A stretch of DNA of 64,000 nt from CAZYQW01 sp964649825 (GCA_964649825.1 CAZYQW010000130.1:1-64000); one strand, 5' to 3'; shown: positions 41,280-50,888, counted from the first letter of the stretch. Translations and numbers: made by a program. Notes: generated by a model from the sequence alone, not told the origin.

Positions 41280-42143
41280 CTATTCCTCGCGCTCGCGCTC
41301 GCGGAGACGGTCCTCGTATGCGCGGCGGGCGGCGTCGACCGCCACGACACCCGCGCCGGCCGCCATCGTCTCCGCGAGTCGGGCGCCGGCCAGCGCGATC
41401 TCGCGGTCGACCTCGAGCGCCTCCTTGCGGAAGCGCGAGAACTCGATCAGCTCGCCGAGGTAGTCGGCGGCGCGACGGAAGTCGGCGCGGGCGCGGCGCC
41501 ACGAATCGGGGTCGCCCCGCTCGAGGCTCGCCTGAGCGCGGGACAGCAGGCCGACGCTCGCAGCGCGGACCGGCCACCACTGCCCGCGGGCGAACTCGGC
41601 GCCGGCGACCTGCGCGTCGACGCCGGCGTCGAGCGTCGTCCGCCCCGTCGTGCGCTCGAACGCGGCGGCGAACTCCGGGAAATGCTCCCCCCGCGACCGG
41701 ATCAGGATCCCTCGCTCGGCGTGGAGGACGGCGTTATACGGGTCGCGCTCCAGCCCTTCGTCGAGCACGCGGAGCGCCTCCGCGATCCAGGCGAGACGCC
41801 GCGCCGGGTCGATCTCGAGCGGCGGCAAGTTGTAACCGAGGACGTCGGACAGGCGGACCCGCGCGGCCGGCAGGTCGGGAGCGATCGCGAGCACCTCGCG
41901 CGCGAGGCGCAGAGCGGCATGGGTCCGGCCGCCCTTCAACGCTCCATCGATCCGCACGAGCCAGATCTGCACGACGAACGCACGCAGCTCCGGCAGGAAG
42001 CGGATCGCCGGCCCGCGATTCGGATTGCCGGCCACCGAGAACGTGCCGTGCTCGTGGAACCGCAGGCGCCGCTCGGCGGCGCGGTCGGCCGCGAGGAACA
42101 GCAGGATCGCGAGCGGCGCAGGAAGGATCAGTCGGCTCCGCAT
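41280..42143 (-). CDS. Membrane-anchored helical repeat protein of the ABC operon
   Basis: 287 residues. An N-terminal membrane anchor (LILPAPLAILLFLAADRAAE) precedes a helical, TPR-like domain with repeats such as AALRLAREVLAIAPDLPAAR, RLAWIAEALRVLDEGLERDP and ASLERGDPDSWRRARADFRR. The last stretch is a highly charged helix (RRAYEDRLREREREE). ATG at 42143 lies 13 nt after the permease stop on the same strand. Possibly an accessory factor of the transporter; the longer open frame upstream is out of character. No family recognised. Confidence 0.6.
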   Translation of the reverse strand: MRSRLILPAPLAILLFLAADRAAERRLRFHEHGTFSVAGNPNRGPAIRFLPELRAFVVQIWLVRIDGALKGGRTHAALRLAREVLAIAPDLPAARVRLSDVLGYNLPPLEIDPARRLAWIAEALRVLDEGLERDPYNAVLHAERGILIRSRGEHFPEFAAAFERTTGRTTLDAGVDAQVAGAEFARGQWWPVRAASVGLLSRAQASLERGDPDSWRRARADFRRAADYLGELIEFSRFRKEALEVDREIALAGARLAETMAAGAGVVAVDAARRAYEDRLREREREE

Positions 42144-42156
42144 CGCCGCGCCCTCC

Positions 42157-43365
42157 TCACCGCTCCCGCAGCGGAACCGCCGCCGCGGTGAGCACCAGCG
42201 ATGCACCGAGGACGAGGAGGCCGACGCCGAACGCGACGCCGAGGTCGCCGAACGGCAACGCGTCCCCGCGCCCGAGCCGTTCCGCCGGGTTGAACCGCGC
42301 GAGGTCGGGCACGAGCCTCACGAGCAGCGAGAGGAACGACCGCAGCCAGCGTCCGCGCGTCGGTCCCTCCCCCGGCCCGGGACCGGGTTCGTCTTGACCG
42401 ATGCCGGCGATCACGTCGAGCACCGCGTCGCGCCCGAGCGCGACGAGAAGGATGAAGCTCCCCGCGAGCGACGCGGTCCCGGGGGACAACCCGACGGAGA
42501 GGAAGAAGGCGATCGACGCCGCGATCGTCCCGGCCAGGATCACCAGGCCGAGCGCGAATCCGAGCTGGCCCGCCACCGAGGCGCGTGGTCCGAGCGTGGT
42601 GAGCGAGGAGCGGTCGACCTCGAGCACGAACGCGCGCGACGCCGGCTCGACCACGAGCGCGAACGGTCGCCCGCCGGGACGCTCGAAGTGGATCGGCAAC
42701 TCGCGCAACGGACGAAACGGCACCGGCGCGAAGCGATCGGTCTCGCCGTCCGGGCCCTCGAACGTGACGGCGATCTCGAGGTGGCCGCTGAACTCCGCGC
42801 CGAGCGGGATCTTCGGCACGAGCCGCAGCGACGCCGTCGGGATCGAGTCGGCGCCGAACTCGAACCGAGCCGGGCTGCCCTCCACGACGTGCGCGACTTG
42901 TTGCTCGCCGAGGTCGTTCCCGTCGACGACCACGCGGGCGGCGACGATGCGCTCGCGCAGCGGGGGCACGTCGGCCAGGGCAAGACCGGAGGGTGCCGCG
43001 ATCGTGATCGCCAGCACGACCACCGAGCACAGCATTGCCGCGACGATGCCGAGCAGCCGCCCCGCCGCGTAGGTCAGCCGCCGCACGGGCCGCACCGCGA
43101 GGTGCGCGAAGAACCCGGAGCCGCGATCCTCGACGCCGAGGATCAGCCCCGAGACCAGACCGTGGATGACGACGACGAGGAAGAGCGCGCTGACGAGCGT
43201 CTCGATCCCCGCCCCTTCGAGCTCGGCGCCGTGGAGGCTCCTCGTCCCGACCGCCCTCGTGGCGCGCACGAACAGTCCGGACAGCAAGCCGACGGCGACG
43301 AGGAGCAGCGCCGACCGGCGGCGCATGAGGACGCGCACGGTGTCGCGAGCCAGCGCGAGGATCAC
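42157..43365 (-). CDS. ABC transporter permease
   Basis: 402-residue membrane protein with about six helices: RRSALLLVAVGLLSGLFVRA, ETLVSALFLVVVIHGLVSGL, AGRLLGIVAAMLCSVVVLA in the N-terminal half, LGFALGLVILAGTIAASIAF and the last pair near the C-terminus. A large extracytoplasmic domain (about residues 130-280) separates them. This is the plan of ABC-2-type permeases with an inserted soluble domain. The start is GTG at 43365, which forms a GTGA overlap with the ATPase stop. It should form the channel with the ATPase at 43362-44216. Substrate unknown; export is likely. Confidence 0.78.
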   Translation of the reverse strand: MILALARDTVRVLMRRRSALLLVAVGLLSGLFVRATRAVGTRSLHGAELEGAGIETLVSALFLVVVIHGLVSGLILGVEDRGSGFFAHLAVRPVRRLTYAAGRLLGIVAAMLCSVVVLAITIAAPSGLALADVPPLRERIVAARVVVDGNDLGEQQVAHVVEGSPARFEFGADSIPTASLRLVPKIPLGAEFSGHLEIAVTFEGPDGETDRFAPVPFRPLRELPIHFERPGGRPFALVVEPASRAFVLEVDRSSLTTLGPRASVAGQLGFALGLVILAGTIAASIAFFLSVGLSPGTASLAGSFILLVALGRDAVLDVIAGIGQDEPGPGPGEGPTRGRWLRSFLSLLVRLVPDLARFNPAERLGRGDALPFGDLGVAFGVGLLVLGASLVLTAAAVPLRER

Positions 43366-44216
43366 GACCCGTCTCCCTCGACGTGGCGACGGAACAGCTC
43401 CTCCAGACTCTCCCGGCCGGGCCGAGCCCGGACGATCGTGCCGCCCTGCGACGCGATCCATCGCTCGAGCTCGTCGCGTGCCGCGGTCGTGAGGTCGTCG
43501 ACCACGACCTCGAAGCGATCGCGTCGCGTCAGCACGTCGCCCTCGGCGCCGGAGAGCAGCGTCTTTCCTCTCGACAGGATGATCAGGTGCGTCGCCACCG
43601 CCTCGAGGTCCGCGAGGGCGTGCGACGAGAGAAGCACCGCGGAGCCGTTCGCCGCGCGGCGCAGGATCTCCTCGCGGACGATCTGATTGCCGAACGGGTC
43701 GAGCCCGTCGAAGGGCTCGTCCAGGACGAGCAGGGTCGGGTCGGCGAGCAGCGCGGCGGCGATCGAGAGCCGTCGTACCATTCCCTTGGAGTAGCCGCCG
43801 ATCGCCTGGCGCGCGGCGCGCGACAGGTCGAGCTCCTCGAGGACCCGGTCGACGCGCGGCCCGACCCCGACCGCCGGAATCCCGGCGAGGCGGCCGAGCA
43901 GGAGGAGCGTCTCGCGCCCGGTGCGGGCCGCCGCGAGGTCGAAGTGCTCCGGAGCGTAGCCGACGCCGCGGCGCGCCGCCGGCCGCCCGACCGGGGCGCC
44001 GTGGATCCGCACCTCGCCGCGGGTCGTCGCGAGAAGCCCGAGGCAGCAGCGGATCGCCGTCGTCTTGCCGGAGCCGTTCGGCCCCACGAGGCCGACCACG
44101 TGGCCGGGTTCGATCTGGACGTCGAACCCGGCGAGCGCGGTGACGTTGCCGCGGCCGAGGGGCCCTCGGTAGACCTTGGTCACTCCGTTCGCGGTCAACG
44201 GTAGAGGGTCGTTCAT
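43362..44216 (-). CDS. ABC transporter ATP-binding protein
   Basis: 284-residue ATPase. Walker A: VGLVGPNGSGKTTAIRCCLG (about residues 41-60); Q-loop region VGYAPEHFDL (the Gln is replaced by Glu-His in this loop); signature GGYSKGMVRRLSIAAAL; Walker B LLVLDEPFDGLDPFG; H-loop SSHALADLEAV. The C-terminal tail after residue 230 is typical of drug/polysaccharide-type exporters. ATG at 44216. It leads a three-gene minus-strand operon (ATPase, permease, helical repeat protein). The divergent M48 gene starts 164 nt away across a region with an inverted repeat. Confidence 0.92.
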   Translation of the reverse strand: MNDPLPLTANGVTKVYRGPLGRGNVTALAGFDVQIEPGHVVGLVGPNGSGKTTAIRCCLGLLATTRGEVRIHGAPVGRPAARRGVGYAPEHFDLAAARTGRETLLLLGRLAGIPAVGVGPRVDRVLEELDLSRAARQAIGGYSKGMVRRLSIAAALLADPTLLVLDEPFDGLDPFGNQIVREEILRRAANGSAVLLSSHALADLEAVATHLIILSRGKTLLSGAEGDVLTRRDRFEVVVDDLTTAARDELERWIASQGGTIVRARPGRESLEELFRRHVEGDGS

Positions 44217-44277
44217 GTCTCCGAATCGTCGGACGGAATACTCGGCGTCGGCGCAAACTGTAACAGCCGGCGGTGAC

Positions 44278-44311
44278 GCGGCTCGTATGGCTCGTACGTA
44301 AGGAGAGCCGC
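44278..44311. promoter_or_regulatory. Inverted repeat with short direct repeats in divergent ABC/M48 region
   Basis: gcggctc (44278-44284) and gagccgc (44305-44311) are perfect 7-nt arms. Between them ggctcgta occurs twice (from 44280 and 44289). The site is centred in the 163-nt region between two divergent genes and could be an operator. Confidence 0.3.
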
Positions 44312-44379
44312 GCTCGACACGGACCGACGGCCGGCGTAGTCTCGTACCGTTTGCATCGCACCTACGACGAGATCCAAAG

Positions 44380-45747
44380 ATGAGCTTTCGAGCCTCAGGC
44401 CTTCTTCTCCCGCTCGCCTTCGCCCTTGGGTCGTGCTGCACGGACCCCGTCGATCAATCGACCTACTTCTGCCTCGGTGACATGAGCACCGAGGAGGAGA
44501 TCGCGCTGGGCACGTCGTACGCGCCGACGATCGACGCGATGTACGACGGCGTCTACGCCGACGCCGATGCCGACGCGTACCTGTCGCAGCTCGTCGTCGA
44601 AATGGCGGGGCACAGCGTGTACGGGCCGAGCTTCCCGTGGAAGTTCAGCATCCTGAATACGTCGATGCCGAACGCGTTCGCGGTGCCCGGCGGCTACGTC
44701 TACATCACGCGCGGGCTCCTGGCCGCGATGGAGACCGAAGGCCAGTTCATCTCCGTCATGGGTCACGAGCTCGGGCACGTCGAGCACCGCCACTCGCATC
44801 AGGGGATGGGCCGCAGCGCGGCGGGCGGCGTGATCGTCAGCGTCCTCGACGCGGTCGAGCCTGAGACGACGCGCATCGGCGAGACGGGCTTGATCTCGAC
44901 GGTCGGGGCCGGAGTCGCCCAGCTCACCCTCTTGAGCTACAGCCGTGGTCAGGAGTCGGAGTCCGACTCGCGCGGGATCTACTACGCGGCGACGATGGGG
45001 TACGACCCGAACGAGGCGGTGAAGACGTTCGAGTACTTCCAGAAGCTCGAGGCCGAGTCGGGCGGCTCGCAGATCGCGTGGCTGCGGACGCACCCGTTGA
45101 ACGAGGACCGCATCGCGGACATCCGGGAGCAGGCCCGGGAGCAGCACCCCGAGCTGATCGACCGGCCGAAGAGCTCGTTTCGCCCGTACAAGAACAACAA
45201 CACCAAGTTCTCGCAGGTCGTGCAGCGCATCGAGAGCCAGCAGCCGGTCTACGACCGCTACGACGCGGCGATGAGCGAGCTCTCCGACGCGTTCGAGAAC
45301 GACGACAAGGCGAAGATGAAGAGCGCCCTCGCCAAGCTCCAGGGCTGCGCGTCGGACCTGCCGAACGAGGCGCTGTTCTCCGGCGCGGTCGGCTACGCGC
45401 AGCTCGGTATCGGCGACTTCTCCGGCGCGAAGAGCTCGCTCGAGAAGGCGGTGCAGCTCGACCGGTCGTACCTGCCGGACCGAAACCTGTGGCGACACAA
45501 CTACCTGCTCGGCGCCGCCTACTACGAGTCCGGCGACATGTCGTCCGCGAAGACGCAGTTCGAGCTCGCCGCGAAGGAGTTCCCCGACAACCCGAGCCCC
45601 CACTACCAGCTCGGCATGACCTACGAGAAGCTCACGCAGAAACAGAACGCGATCGGCGAGTACAAGAAGGTGATCGCGATCGAGGGCGACCCGAACGGCA
45701 CCATGTCGAAGAAGGCTCAGGAACGCATCGACGCGCTGAAGGGGTGA
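44380..45747 (+). CDS. M48-family lipoprotein metalloprotease with TPR domain (BepA/LoiP-like)
   Basis: 455 residues. The N-terminal signal is MSFRASGLLLPLAFALGSCC; C19/C20 follows a lipobox. The M48 zinc motif is MGHELGHVEHRHSH (H129, E130, H133). A distal Glu in SESDSRGIYYAATMGYD (third ligand). Residues about 240-455 contain TPRs (ALFSGAVGYAQLGIGDFSGA, LLGAAYYESGDMSSAKTQFE, YQLGMTYEKLTQKQNAIGEY). This is the layout of envelope quality-control proteases that act on outer-membrane proteins. It overlaps the nth gene (GTGA) at its 3' end. ATG at 44380. Confidence 0.88.
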   Translation: MSFRASGLLLPLAFALGSCCTDPVDQSTYFCLGDMSTEEEIALGTSYAPTIDAMYDGVYADADADAYLSQLVVEMAGHSVYGPSFPWKFSILNTSMPNAFAVPGGYVYITRGLLAAMETEGQFISVMGHELGHVEHRHSHQGMGRSAAGGVIVSVLDAVEPETTRIGETGLISTVGAGVAQLTLLSYSRGQESESDSRGIYYAATMGYDPNEAVKTFEYFQKLEAESGGSQIAWLRTHPLNEDRIADIREQAREQHPELIDRPKSSFRPYKNNNTKFSQVVQRIESQQPVYDRYDAAMSELSDAFENDDKAKMKSALAKLQGCASDLPNEALFSGAVGYAQLGIGDFSGAKSSLEKAVQLDRSYLPDRNLWRHNYLLGAAYYESGDMSSAKTQFELAAKEFPDNPSPHYQLGMTYEKLTQKQNAIGEYKKVIAIEGDPNGTMSKKAQERIDALKG

Positions 45748-46409
45748 GCGCGTCGCGGGCAGTGCGAGCCCGCGTCGACCGCCTCATGACCGTCCTCGAG
45801 GGGGTGCGCTTCGACGCCCCGGTCATGGAGCTGATCGCGGGCCAGACCGGCGACCCGTGGGCGGTGCTCGCGGGGACGATCCTCTCGCTCCGTACCAGGG
45901 ACGAGGTGACCCACGCGGCGACGACGCGCCTCTTGGCCGCGGCGCCCGATCCGGCGCGATTGCTCGATCTCCCCGCGAAGCGCGTCGAGGCGCTGATCTA
46001 CCCCGTCGGCTTCTACCGCACCAAGGCCAAGAGCCTGCTCGAGACGGCGCGGATCCTCATCGACGAGCACGGCGGCCGTGTACCGAACGACGTCGACCAG
46101 CTCCTCGCCCTGCCCGGCGTCGGGCGGAAGACGGCGAACCTCGTCCTCGTCCTCGGCTTCCGAATCCCCGCGATCTGCGTCGACACGCACGTCCATCGCA
46201 TCTCGAACCGCCTCGGCTTCGTCCGCACGAAGTCGGCGGACGAGACCGAGCGCGCGTTGATGGACGTCCTCCCGAAGAAGCACTGGCTCGACGTGAACTC
46301 CGTGCTCGTCGGGTTCGGGCAGACGATCTGCCAGCCGGTCTCGCCGCGCTGCTCGGAGTGCCCGGTCCGCCGCTCCTGCGCCCGGATCGGAGTGGCTCGT
46401 TCGCGCTAG
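45744..46409 (+). CDS. nth: Endonuclease III
   Basis: 221-residue DNA glycosylase/AP lyase. The helix-hairpin-helix LPGVGRKTANLVLVLGF contains the catalytic Lys, and ICVDTHVHRISNRLG the catalytic Asp. The 4Fe-4S cluster loop is complete: CQPVSPRCSECPVRRSC (C-x6-C-x2-C-x5-C). GTG at 45744 is chosen because it makes a GTGA overlap with the preceding protease gene; the ATG at 45786 would also start a near-full enzyme. A 7-bp hairpin at 46416-46433 follows the stop. Confidence 0.93.
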   Translation: MSASRAVRARVDRLMTVLEGVRFDAPVMELIAGQTGDPWAVLAGTILSLRTRDEVTHAATTRLLAAAPDPARLLDLPAKRVEALIYPVGFYRTKAKSLLETARILIDEHGGRVPNDVDQLLALPGVGRKTANLVLVLGFRIPAICVDTHVHRISNRLGFVRTKSADETERALMDVLPKKHWLDVNSVLVGFGQTICQPVSPRCSECPVRRSCARIGVARSR

Positions 46410-46415
46410 GGGGAG

Positions 46416-46433
46416 CGCCGCCGGTCGGCGGCG
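46416..46433 (+). terminator. GC-rich hairpin after nth
   Basis: cgccgcc (46416-46422) and ggcggcg (46427-46433) form a 7-bp stem with a 4-nt loop 6 nt after the nth stop. No T-tract follows, so a Rho-independent terminator is only possible. Confidence 0.4.
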
Positions 46434-46570
46434 GGCCGAACTCGACTTGAACCGTTGAAGCGGACAGACGGCCACGAGTCGCCGCTTCATGCCTTCTACC
46501 CCCTGGGCTCCCATGATGTCTGGACTCGGGATCGAAACCGACCGATTGGAATCCTCGCGTCAGCGGCGCA

Positions 46571-47352
46571 CCAAGTGCCGACATGCGGGCCGCGCTGGTC
46601 GAACACTTCCGCGACGATGCGGCGATCCTCATTGCCACCGAGGCGGCCGCTGAGGGCATCAACCTCCAGTTCTGCAACCTGGTCGTCAACTACGACCTGC
46701 CCTGGAACCCCCAGCGGATCGAGCAGCGTGTCGGCCGCTGCCACCGCTACGGGCAGCAGTTCGACGTCGTCGTCGTGAACTTCCTGAACCGTGCCAACGC
46801 CGCCGACCAGCGCGTCTACCAGCTCCTCGACGAGAAGTTCCGGCTCTTCGACGGCGTGTTCGGCGCCAGCGACGAGGTACTCGGCGCGGTCGAGTCCGGC
46901 GTAGACTTCGAGAAACGCATCGCGGCGATCTACCAGCCGTGCCGCACCGCCGAAGAGATCCAACGCGAGTTCGACCAACTCCAACGCGAGCTCGCCGACG
47001 AGATCGCCGTAGGCCAACGGGACGCGCGCGAGAAGCTGCTCGACAACTTCGACCAGGAGGTCGTCGAGAAGGTGCGCATCCAGAGCCTCGACGTGCTCGA
47101 TCGATTCAACGAGCGTCTGTGGCGCCTCACGCGCCACGTCCTGCGCGACCACGCACGCTTCGACGACGCCGGCCACAGCTTCCTGCTCGTGCGGAATCCC
47201 TTCGCACCCGAGCCGATCCACGCCGGTCCGTACCGGATGGGGAAGCACGTGGACGACGCCAACACCTACCGCGTGGGGCACCCGCTGGCGCAGCGCGTCC
47301 TCGAGCTCGCGGTGTCGCGCTCGCGACACCTCCCGCCGAGGTCGCCGTCTGA
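46571..47352 (+). pseudogene. Fragment of a SNF2-type helicase (C-terminal helicase half only)
   Basis: The reading frame from about 46571 (ADMRAALVEHFRDDAA) encodes helicase motifs V and VI: ATEAAAEGINLQFCNLVVNY and NPQRIEQRVGRCHRYGQQFD, followed by a family-typical stretch (GVFGASDEVLGAVESGVDFE). The full protein of this type is about 1000 residues, so the entire N-terminal ATPase half is missing. Near 47305 the homology seems to shift frame: the +1 frame reads ALATPPAEVAV and then a stop (47350-47352), while the original frame runs on into the shadow of the beta-helix gene. Both ends are therefore broken. Such helicases are often found in phage-defence or mobile regions; this is a decayed remnant. 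Confidence 0.65.
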
Positions 47353-47511
47353 TATCCGGGTATGCCTCCTCGACGATCTCGTCCAGGTCTACCGAGTCGA
47401 TGGCGACTTCGGACCCCAGCTTCACGTGACGCACGGCCTGGCGCCCGCGCCTCGGGAACGCCCGCAAGGCGAGCGTCCCCGAGGTTCTGTCCCGTCGAGC
47501 GCGACGCCGGG

Positions 47512-50500
47512 TCAGGCGTCGATCACGAAGTACTCCACGTTCGAGAGGTTTCCGCCCCCCGCCGTCGATCCCTGGAAGACGATCTGCTGCACCGCGACCG
47601 GCTGCGGAGTCGGCAGGAAGTTCGGCACGACGAAGCTCGGGTTCGCGGGCGGACCCGGCCACGGCACGAAGACGAAGCTCGCCAGCGGATCCACGAGCAG
47701 GGTGCCGTACGGGTAGAACAGCAGCGCGCCCGTGTCCGTCGCGAGGAACAGGTAGCTCACGAGCCCGGGGGTGCCGGTCGACGTGAACGTGAGGGTGCCG
47801 CCCGGCTGGAACGTACCCGTGACGTCGAGCCGAACGTGGCTGAACTCGTACGCGCCCATGTCGACGCGCGGGTCCTTGTCGAAGTCGCCGTCGAGGGCTC
47901 GCGCCACTCCGGTCATGTCGAGCGCGGCCCCGGGGAAGTCCAGCGGATCTCCCGCCTCGATGCACGGCGATCCCGCGGCCAAAGTCAGGTCGCCGTTCGC
48001 GGCGTTGACGAAGAGCGGGTCCGCGTCGATGTTCCCGTTCGTTCCCGCGAGCGTCGAATCGCCGTTCGAGTAACGGAGCTCCGCGCTCCCGAAGCCGAGG
48101 ATGTTCGAGAATCCGTTCCCGAACGCGACCGAGCTGCTGACCACTCCGGTGAAGCCGCCGGCGTCGCGGATCCCCGCGCTCGCGTTGTTCGCCGCGGTGC
48201 ATCGGTCGAGGAGGAACGTCCCGCCGTCGAGCCGGATCCCGTCGGCATTCCCGTTCCACGCCGCCCAGTCGGCGCCGTACCCGAGGTCGCTGACGAAGAA
48301 GCCGTGGCTCTGCGCGTGCTCCACGCGGATCGCGCGGGCGTCGAGGAGCGAAGACTGCGCACGGAGGCCGTACCACCCTCCCGAGCCCGGATAGCGAACC
48401 ACGACGTGGCGCATCGAGCTCGCGGCCGACGACGCCTCGACGCGGATCCCTTGCCAGTACCCTTTCGTGGGAACGGTGGTGCTCCCGTCGCCGTTCGTGT
48501 CGCCGCCGTGCTCGTCGTCGGTGAGCGCGGTCAACACGACGGGATTCGTCGCGACGCCGTTCAGGTGGATCGCGCCACTGGCGCAACGAAGCGTTGCTCC
48601 GCTGGCGAACTTGACGATCACGCCCCCGTCGAGGGACAGCGATGCGCCCATCCCGACGTTGCACGAAGTCGCGAAGATGAGGGCACCTTCGAGGCAGTTG
48701 TCGGCCGTGATCGAGACGGGTCCGGCCGGGTCGGGCTGAGAGACGAGCATCGCGTTCACGCCGTTCCCCGACGCGACGTTGTTCGAGAAGCCGGGGACGA
48801 GAGCGATATGAAGGTCCTCGACCGCGTACTGCGCGTTGCCCACGAACGAGCAGCCGGTCACCGTCACGTCGGCCGCGTGGCCGTTCGCGTCGAAGCCGTG
48901 GAAGCTGCTGTCCGCGAACGTCGAGTTCACGAACGCCGCCTGGACCCCCGCCCCCTCGAGGTACACGTTGGACCAGCCGCCGCCCCCGCCGTAGCGCACG
49001 ATCGTGTGGTCGATCAGGTTCCCGGTCGAGGTGGCGCCGAAGATCAGCCCCCGGATGGAACCGGGCGCGCCGCTCGACGGACCGTCGCCGTTCGTGTCCC
49101 CGGCGTGGTCGTCGTCCGACAGCGCGGTGACCACGACCGGATTCGCGTCGGTTCCGAGCGAGACGAGCGAGCCCTGCGTGTCGATGGAGGTGCCGGCCGC
49201 GAGCTTGATCACCACGCCTTCCTTCAACGTCAACGTGACCCCGACCGGCACGTTGCACGTCGTCGGGAACACCAGCGCTCCCCCGAGGCAGTTCGTCACC
49301 TCGATCGTCACGCTCGCGGTCGGATCCGGCTGGCTGACGGTCATGTTGTTCTTGCCGTTCCCGCTGGCGGTGTTGTTCGCGAAGCCGGGAACGTGATCGA
49401 TGCGAAGATCCTCGACCGCGAGCTGCGCGTTCCCGATGAACGAGCAATCCGTGACCGTCAGGGCGGCCGGGTGCTGGTTCGCGTCGAGTCCGTGGAAGCT
49501 GCTGTCTCGAAGGGTCGAGTTCGTCAGCGCGAGTTGGACGCCGGCGCCTTCCAGGTAGACGCACGACCAGCCGCCGCTGCCGGCGTAACGCACGATCACG
49601 TGGTCCAGCCCGTTCCCGGTGGAGCCGCCGGCGAAGATCAACCCTCGGATCGATCCCGGCGCGCCGTTCGAAGGTCCGTCGCCGTTCGTGTCGCCCCCGT
49701 GGTCGTCATCCGCGAACGCGGTGAAGACGACCGGCTTCGCCACGGTGCCGAGGCACACGAGCGAACCCTGCGTGTCGATGGACGCTCCGCCCAGGATCTT
49801 GATCACCACCCCTTCCTTCAAGGTCAGGGTGACTCCGCTCGGCACGTTGCACGTCGTCGTGAAGACGAGCGCGCCCCCGAGGCAGTTCTTCTCCTCGATC
49901 GTCACGTTCGCCGACGGGTCGGGCTGGACGACACGCATGTAGTTGCCGCCGTTTCCCGTCGCCGTGTTGTTCTCGAACCCAGGGCACTGCTCGATCCGCA
50001 GGTCATGGACCGCGTACTGGACATTCCCGGTGAACGAGCACCCGCTGACCGACAGGTCGGCCAGGGCCGTATTCGCGTCGATGCCGTGGAACTGTCCGTC
50101 GCGTATCGACGAGTCCGTGATCGTCGCCTGCGCGCCGTCGCCATTGACATAGATCCCCGACCAGCCGCCGGACCCGTGGTAGCGGATGTCGCAGTACGAC
50201 AGCGTCGTACCGGTCGAGTTCTGGGCCAGGAGGATTCCGCGCCAGTTCCCCGGGGAGGGCGACGTCGCGCCGCCATCGCCGTTCGTGTCGCCCCCGGCGG
50301 AGTCGTCGAGGTGAGAAGTGAACGATATCGGCTGTCCGGCCGTCCCGGCCGCGATGAGCGTGCCCGAAACCAGCATCTGGAGGCCGGCGTTGAACTTGAG
50401 GATCGCGCCCGGCTGGATCGTCAGGGTTTGCCCGGCCGGCACCGTGAGGTTGCCGATGACCCGGTGGACGCCCGGGGGGATCGGCCCGGTCGTCGAATCC

Positions 50501-50604
50501 GAGAGAGGGCCGCTCAGGTCGAGAGCACTCGCGTTCGTGCTCGCCACCAACAGGACGGCGGCCGCGAGAGCGGTGGAAATACCGGGCAGGTTTCGCCGGT
50601 GCAT
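47512..50604 (-). CDS. Secreted right-handed beta-helix protein with four long internal repeats
   Basis: 1030 residues. Signal peptide in MHRRNLPGISTALAAAVLLV (cleavage after NASA). The body has four imperfect repeats of about 199 residues (597 nt at DNA level), each starting near GGDTNGDG (marker gttcgtgtc on plus at 48493, 49090, 49684 and 50281). Each repeat carries short strands with the turn pattern of parallel beta-helices, e.g. GIYVNGDGAQATITDSSIRD and LRIEQCPGFENNTATGNGG. Residues after about 900 form a distinct C-terminal module (from GGTLTFTSTGTPGLVSYLFL to NVEYFVIDA). ATG at 50604 has aggag 8 nt upstream. Probably a surface or extracellular adhesin-like or polysaccharide-active protein; no catalytic motif seen. 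Confidence 0.8.
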   Translation of the reverse strand: MHRRNLPGISTALAAAVLLVASTNASALDLSGPLSDSTTGPIPPGVHRVIGNLTVPAGQTLTIQPGAILKFNAGLQMLVSGTLIAAGTAGQPISFTSHLDDSAGGDTNGDGGATSPSPGNWRGILLAQNSTGTTLSYCDIRYHGSGGWSGIYVNGDGAQATITDSSIRDGQFHGIDANTALADLSVSGCSFTGNVQYAVHDLRIEQCPGFENNTATGNGGNYMRVVQPDPSANVTIEEKNCLGGALVFTTTCNVPSGVTLTLKEGVVIKILGGASIDTQGSLVCLGTVAKPVVFTAFADDDHGGDTNGDGPSNGAPGSIRGLIFAGGSTGNGLDHVIVRYAGSGGWSCVYLEGAGVQLALTNSTLRDSSFHGLDANQHPAALTVTDCSFIGNAQLAVEDLRIDHVPGFANNTASGNGKNNMTVSQPDPTASVTIEVTNCLGGALVFPTTCNVPVGVTLTLKEGVVIKLAAGTSIDTQGSLVSLGTDANPVVVTALSDDDHAGDTNGDGPSSGAPGSIRGLIFGATSTGNLIDHTIVRYGGGGGWSNVYLEGAGVQAAFVNSTFADSSFHGFDANGHAADVTVTGCSFVGNAQYAVEDLHIALVPGFSNNVASGNGVNAMLVSQPDPAGPVSITADNCLEGALIFATSCNVGMGASLSLDGGVIVKFASGATLRCASGAIHLNGVATNPVVLTALTDDEHGGDTNGDGSTTVPTKGYWQGIRVEASSAASSMRHVVVRYPGSGGWYGLRAQSSLLDARAIRVEHAQSHGFFVSDLGYGADWAAWNGNADGIRLDGGTFLLDRCTAANNASAGIRDAGGFTGVVSSSVAFGNGFSNILGFGSAELRYSNGDSTLAGTNGNIDADPLFVNAANGDLTLAAGSPCIEAGDPLDFPGAALDMTGVARALDGDFDKDPRVDMGAYEFSHVRLDVTGTFQPGGTLTFTSTGTPGLVSYLFLATDTGALLFYPYGTLLVDPLASFVFVPWPGPPANPSFVVPNFLPTPQPVAVQQIVFQGSTAGGGNLSNVEYFVIDA

Positions 50605-50680
50605 GCGTGGATCTCCTATCCAACTCGAAGGTGTGGAATCGTGATTCACGGGTATGCGCCGCGGGACGCCTCGAGGGGCC

Positions 50681-50696
50681 AAGTACCCTAGTACTT
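50681..50696. promoter_or_regulatory. Dyad between beta-helix gene and ECF sigma gene
   Basis: aagtac-ccta-gtactt is a perfect 6-nt inverted pair (50681-50696) in the 284-nt divergent region. It is about 80 nt upstream of the beta-helix start and about 190 nt upstream of the sigma start. An operator is possible. The rest of this region shows nothing else I recognise. Confidence 0.35.
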
Positions 50697-50888
50697 CCTC
50701 GGAATGAACCGTTTCGCTCCGCCCCACGCCTTCCGACAACTCTCGACCGGCCAAGGAGCTGCGGCGAAACGAGGCAGTACGTCCCTGGAACCGACAAGAA
50801 GTGGTCGACGTGCCGCGCGGAAAATCTCGCCGCGCCCGAAGGATTCGGCCTCCCGGGGTCACCAAGATCGGACCGGAGGAGATCGGAC

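Noticed and set aside
47267..47512. Continuation of the helicase fragment to 47716 as one gene
   Set aside because: Beyond about 47352 the frame only mirrors the C-terminal end of the beta-helix gene on the other strand.
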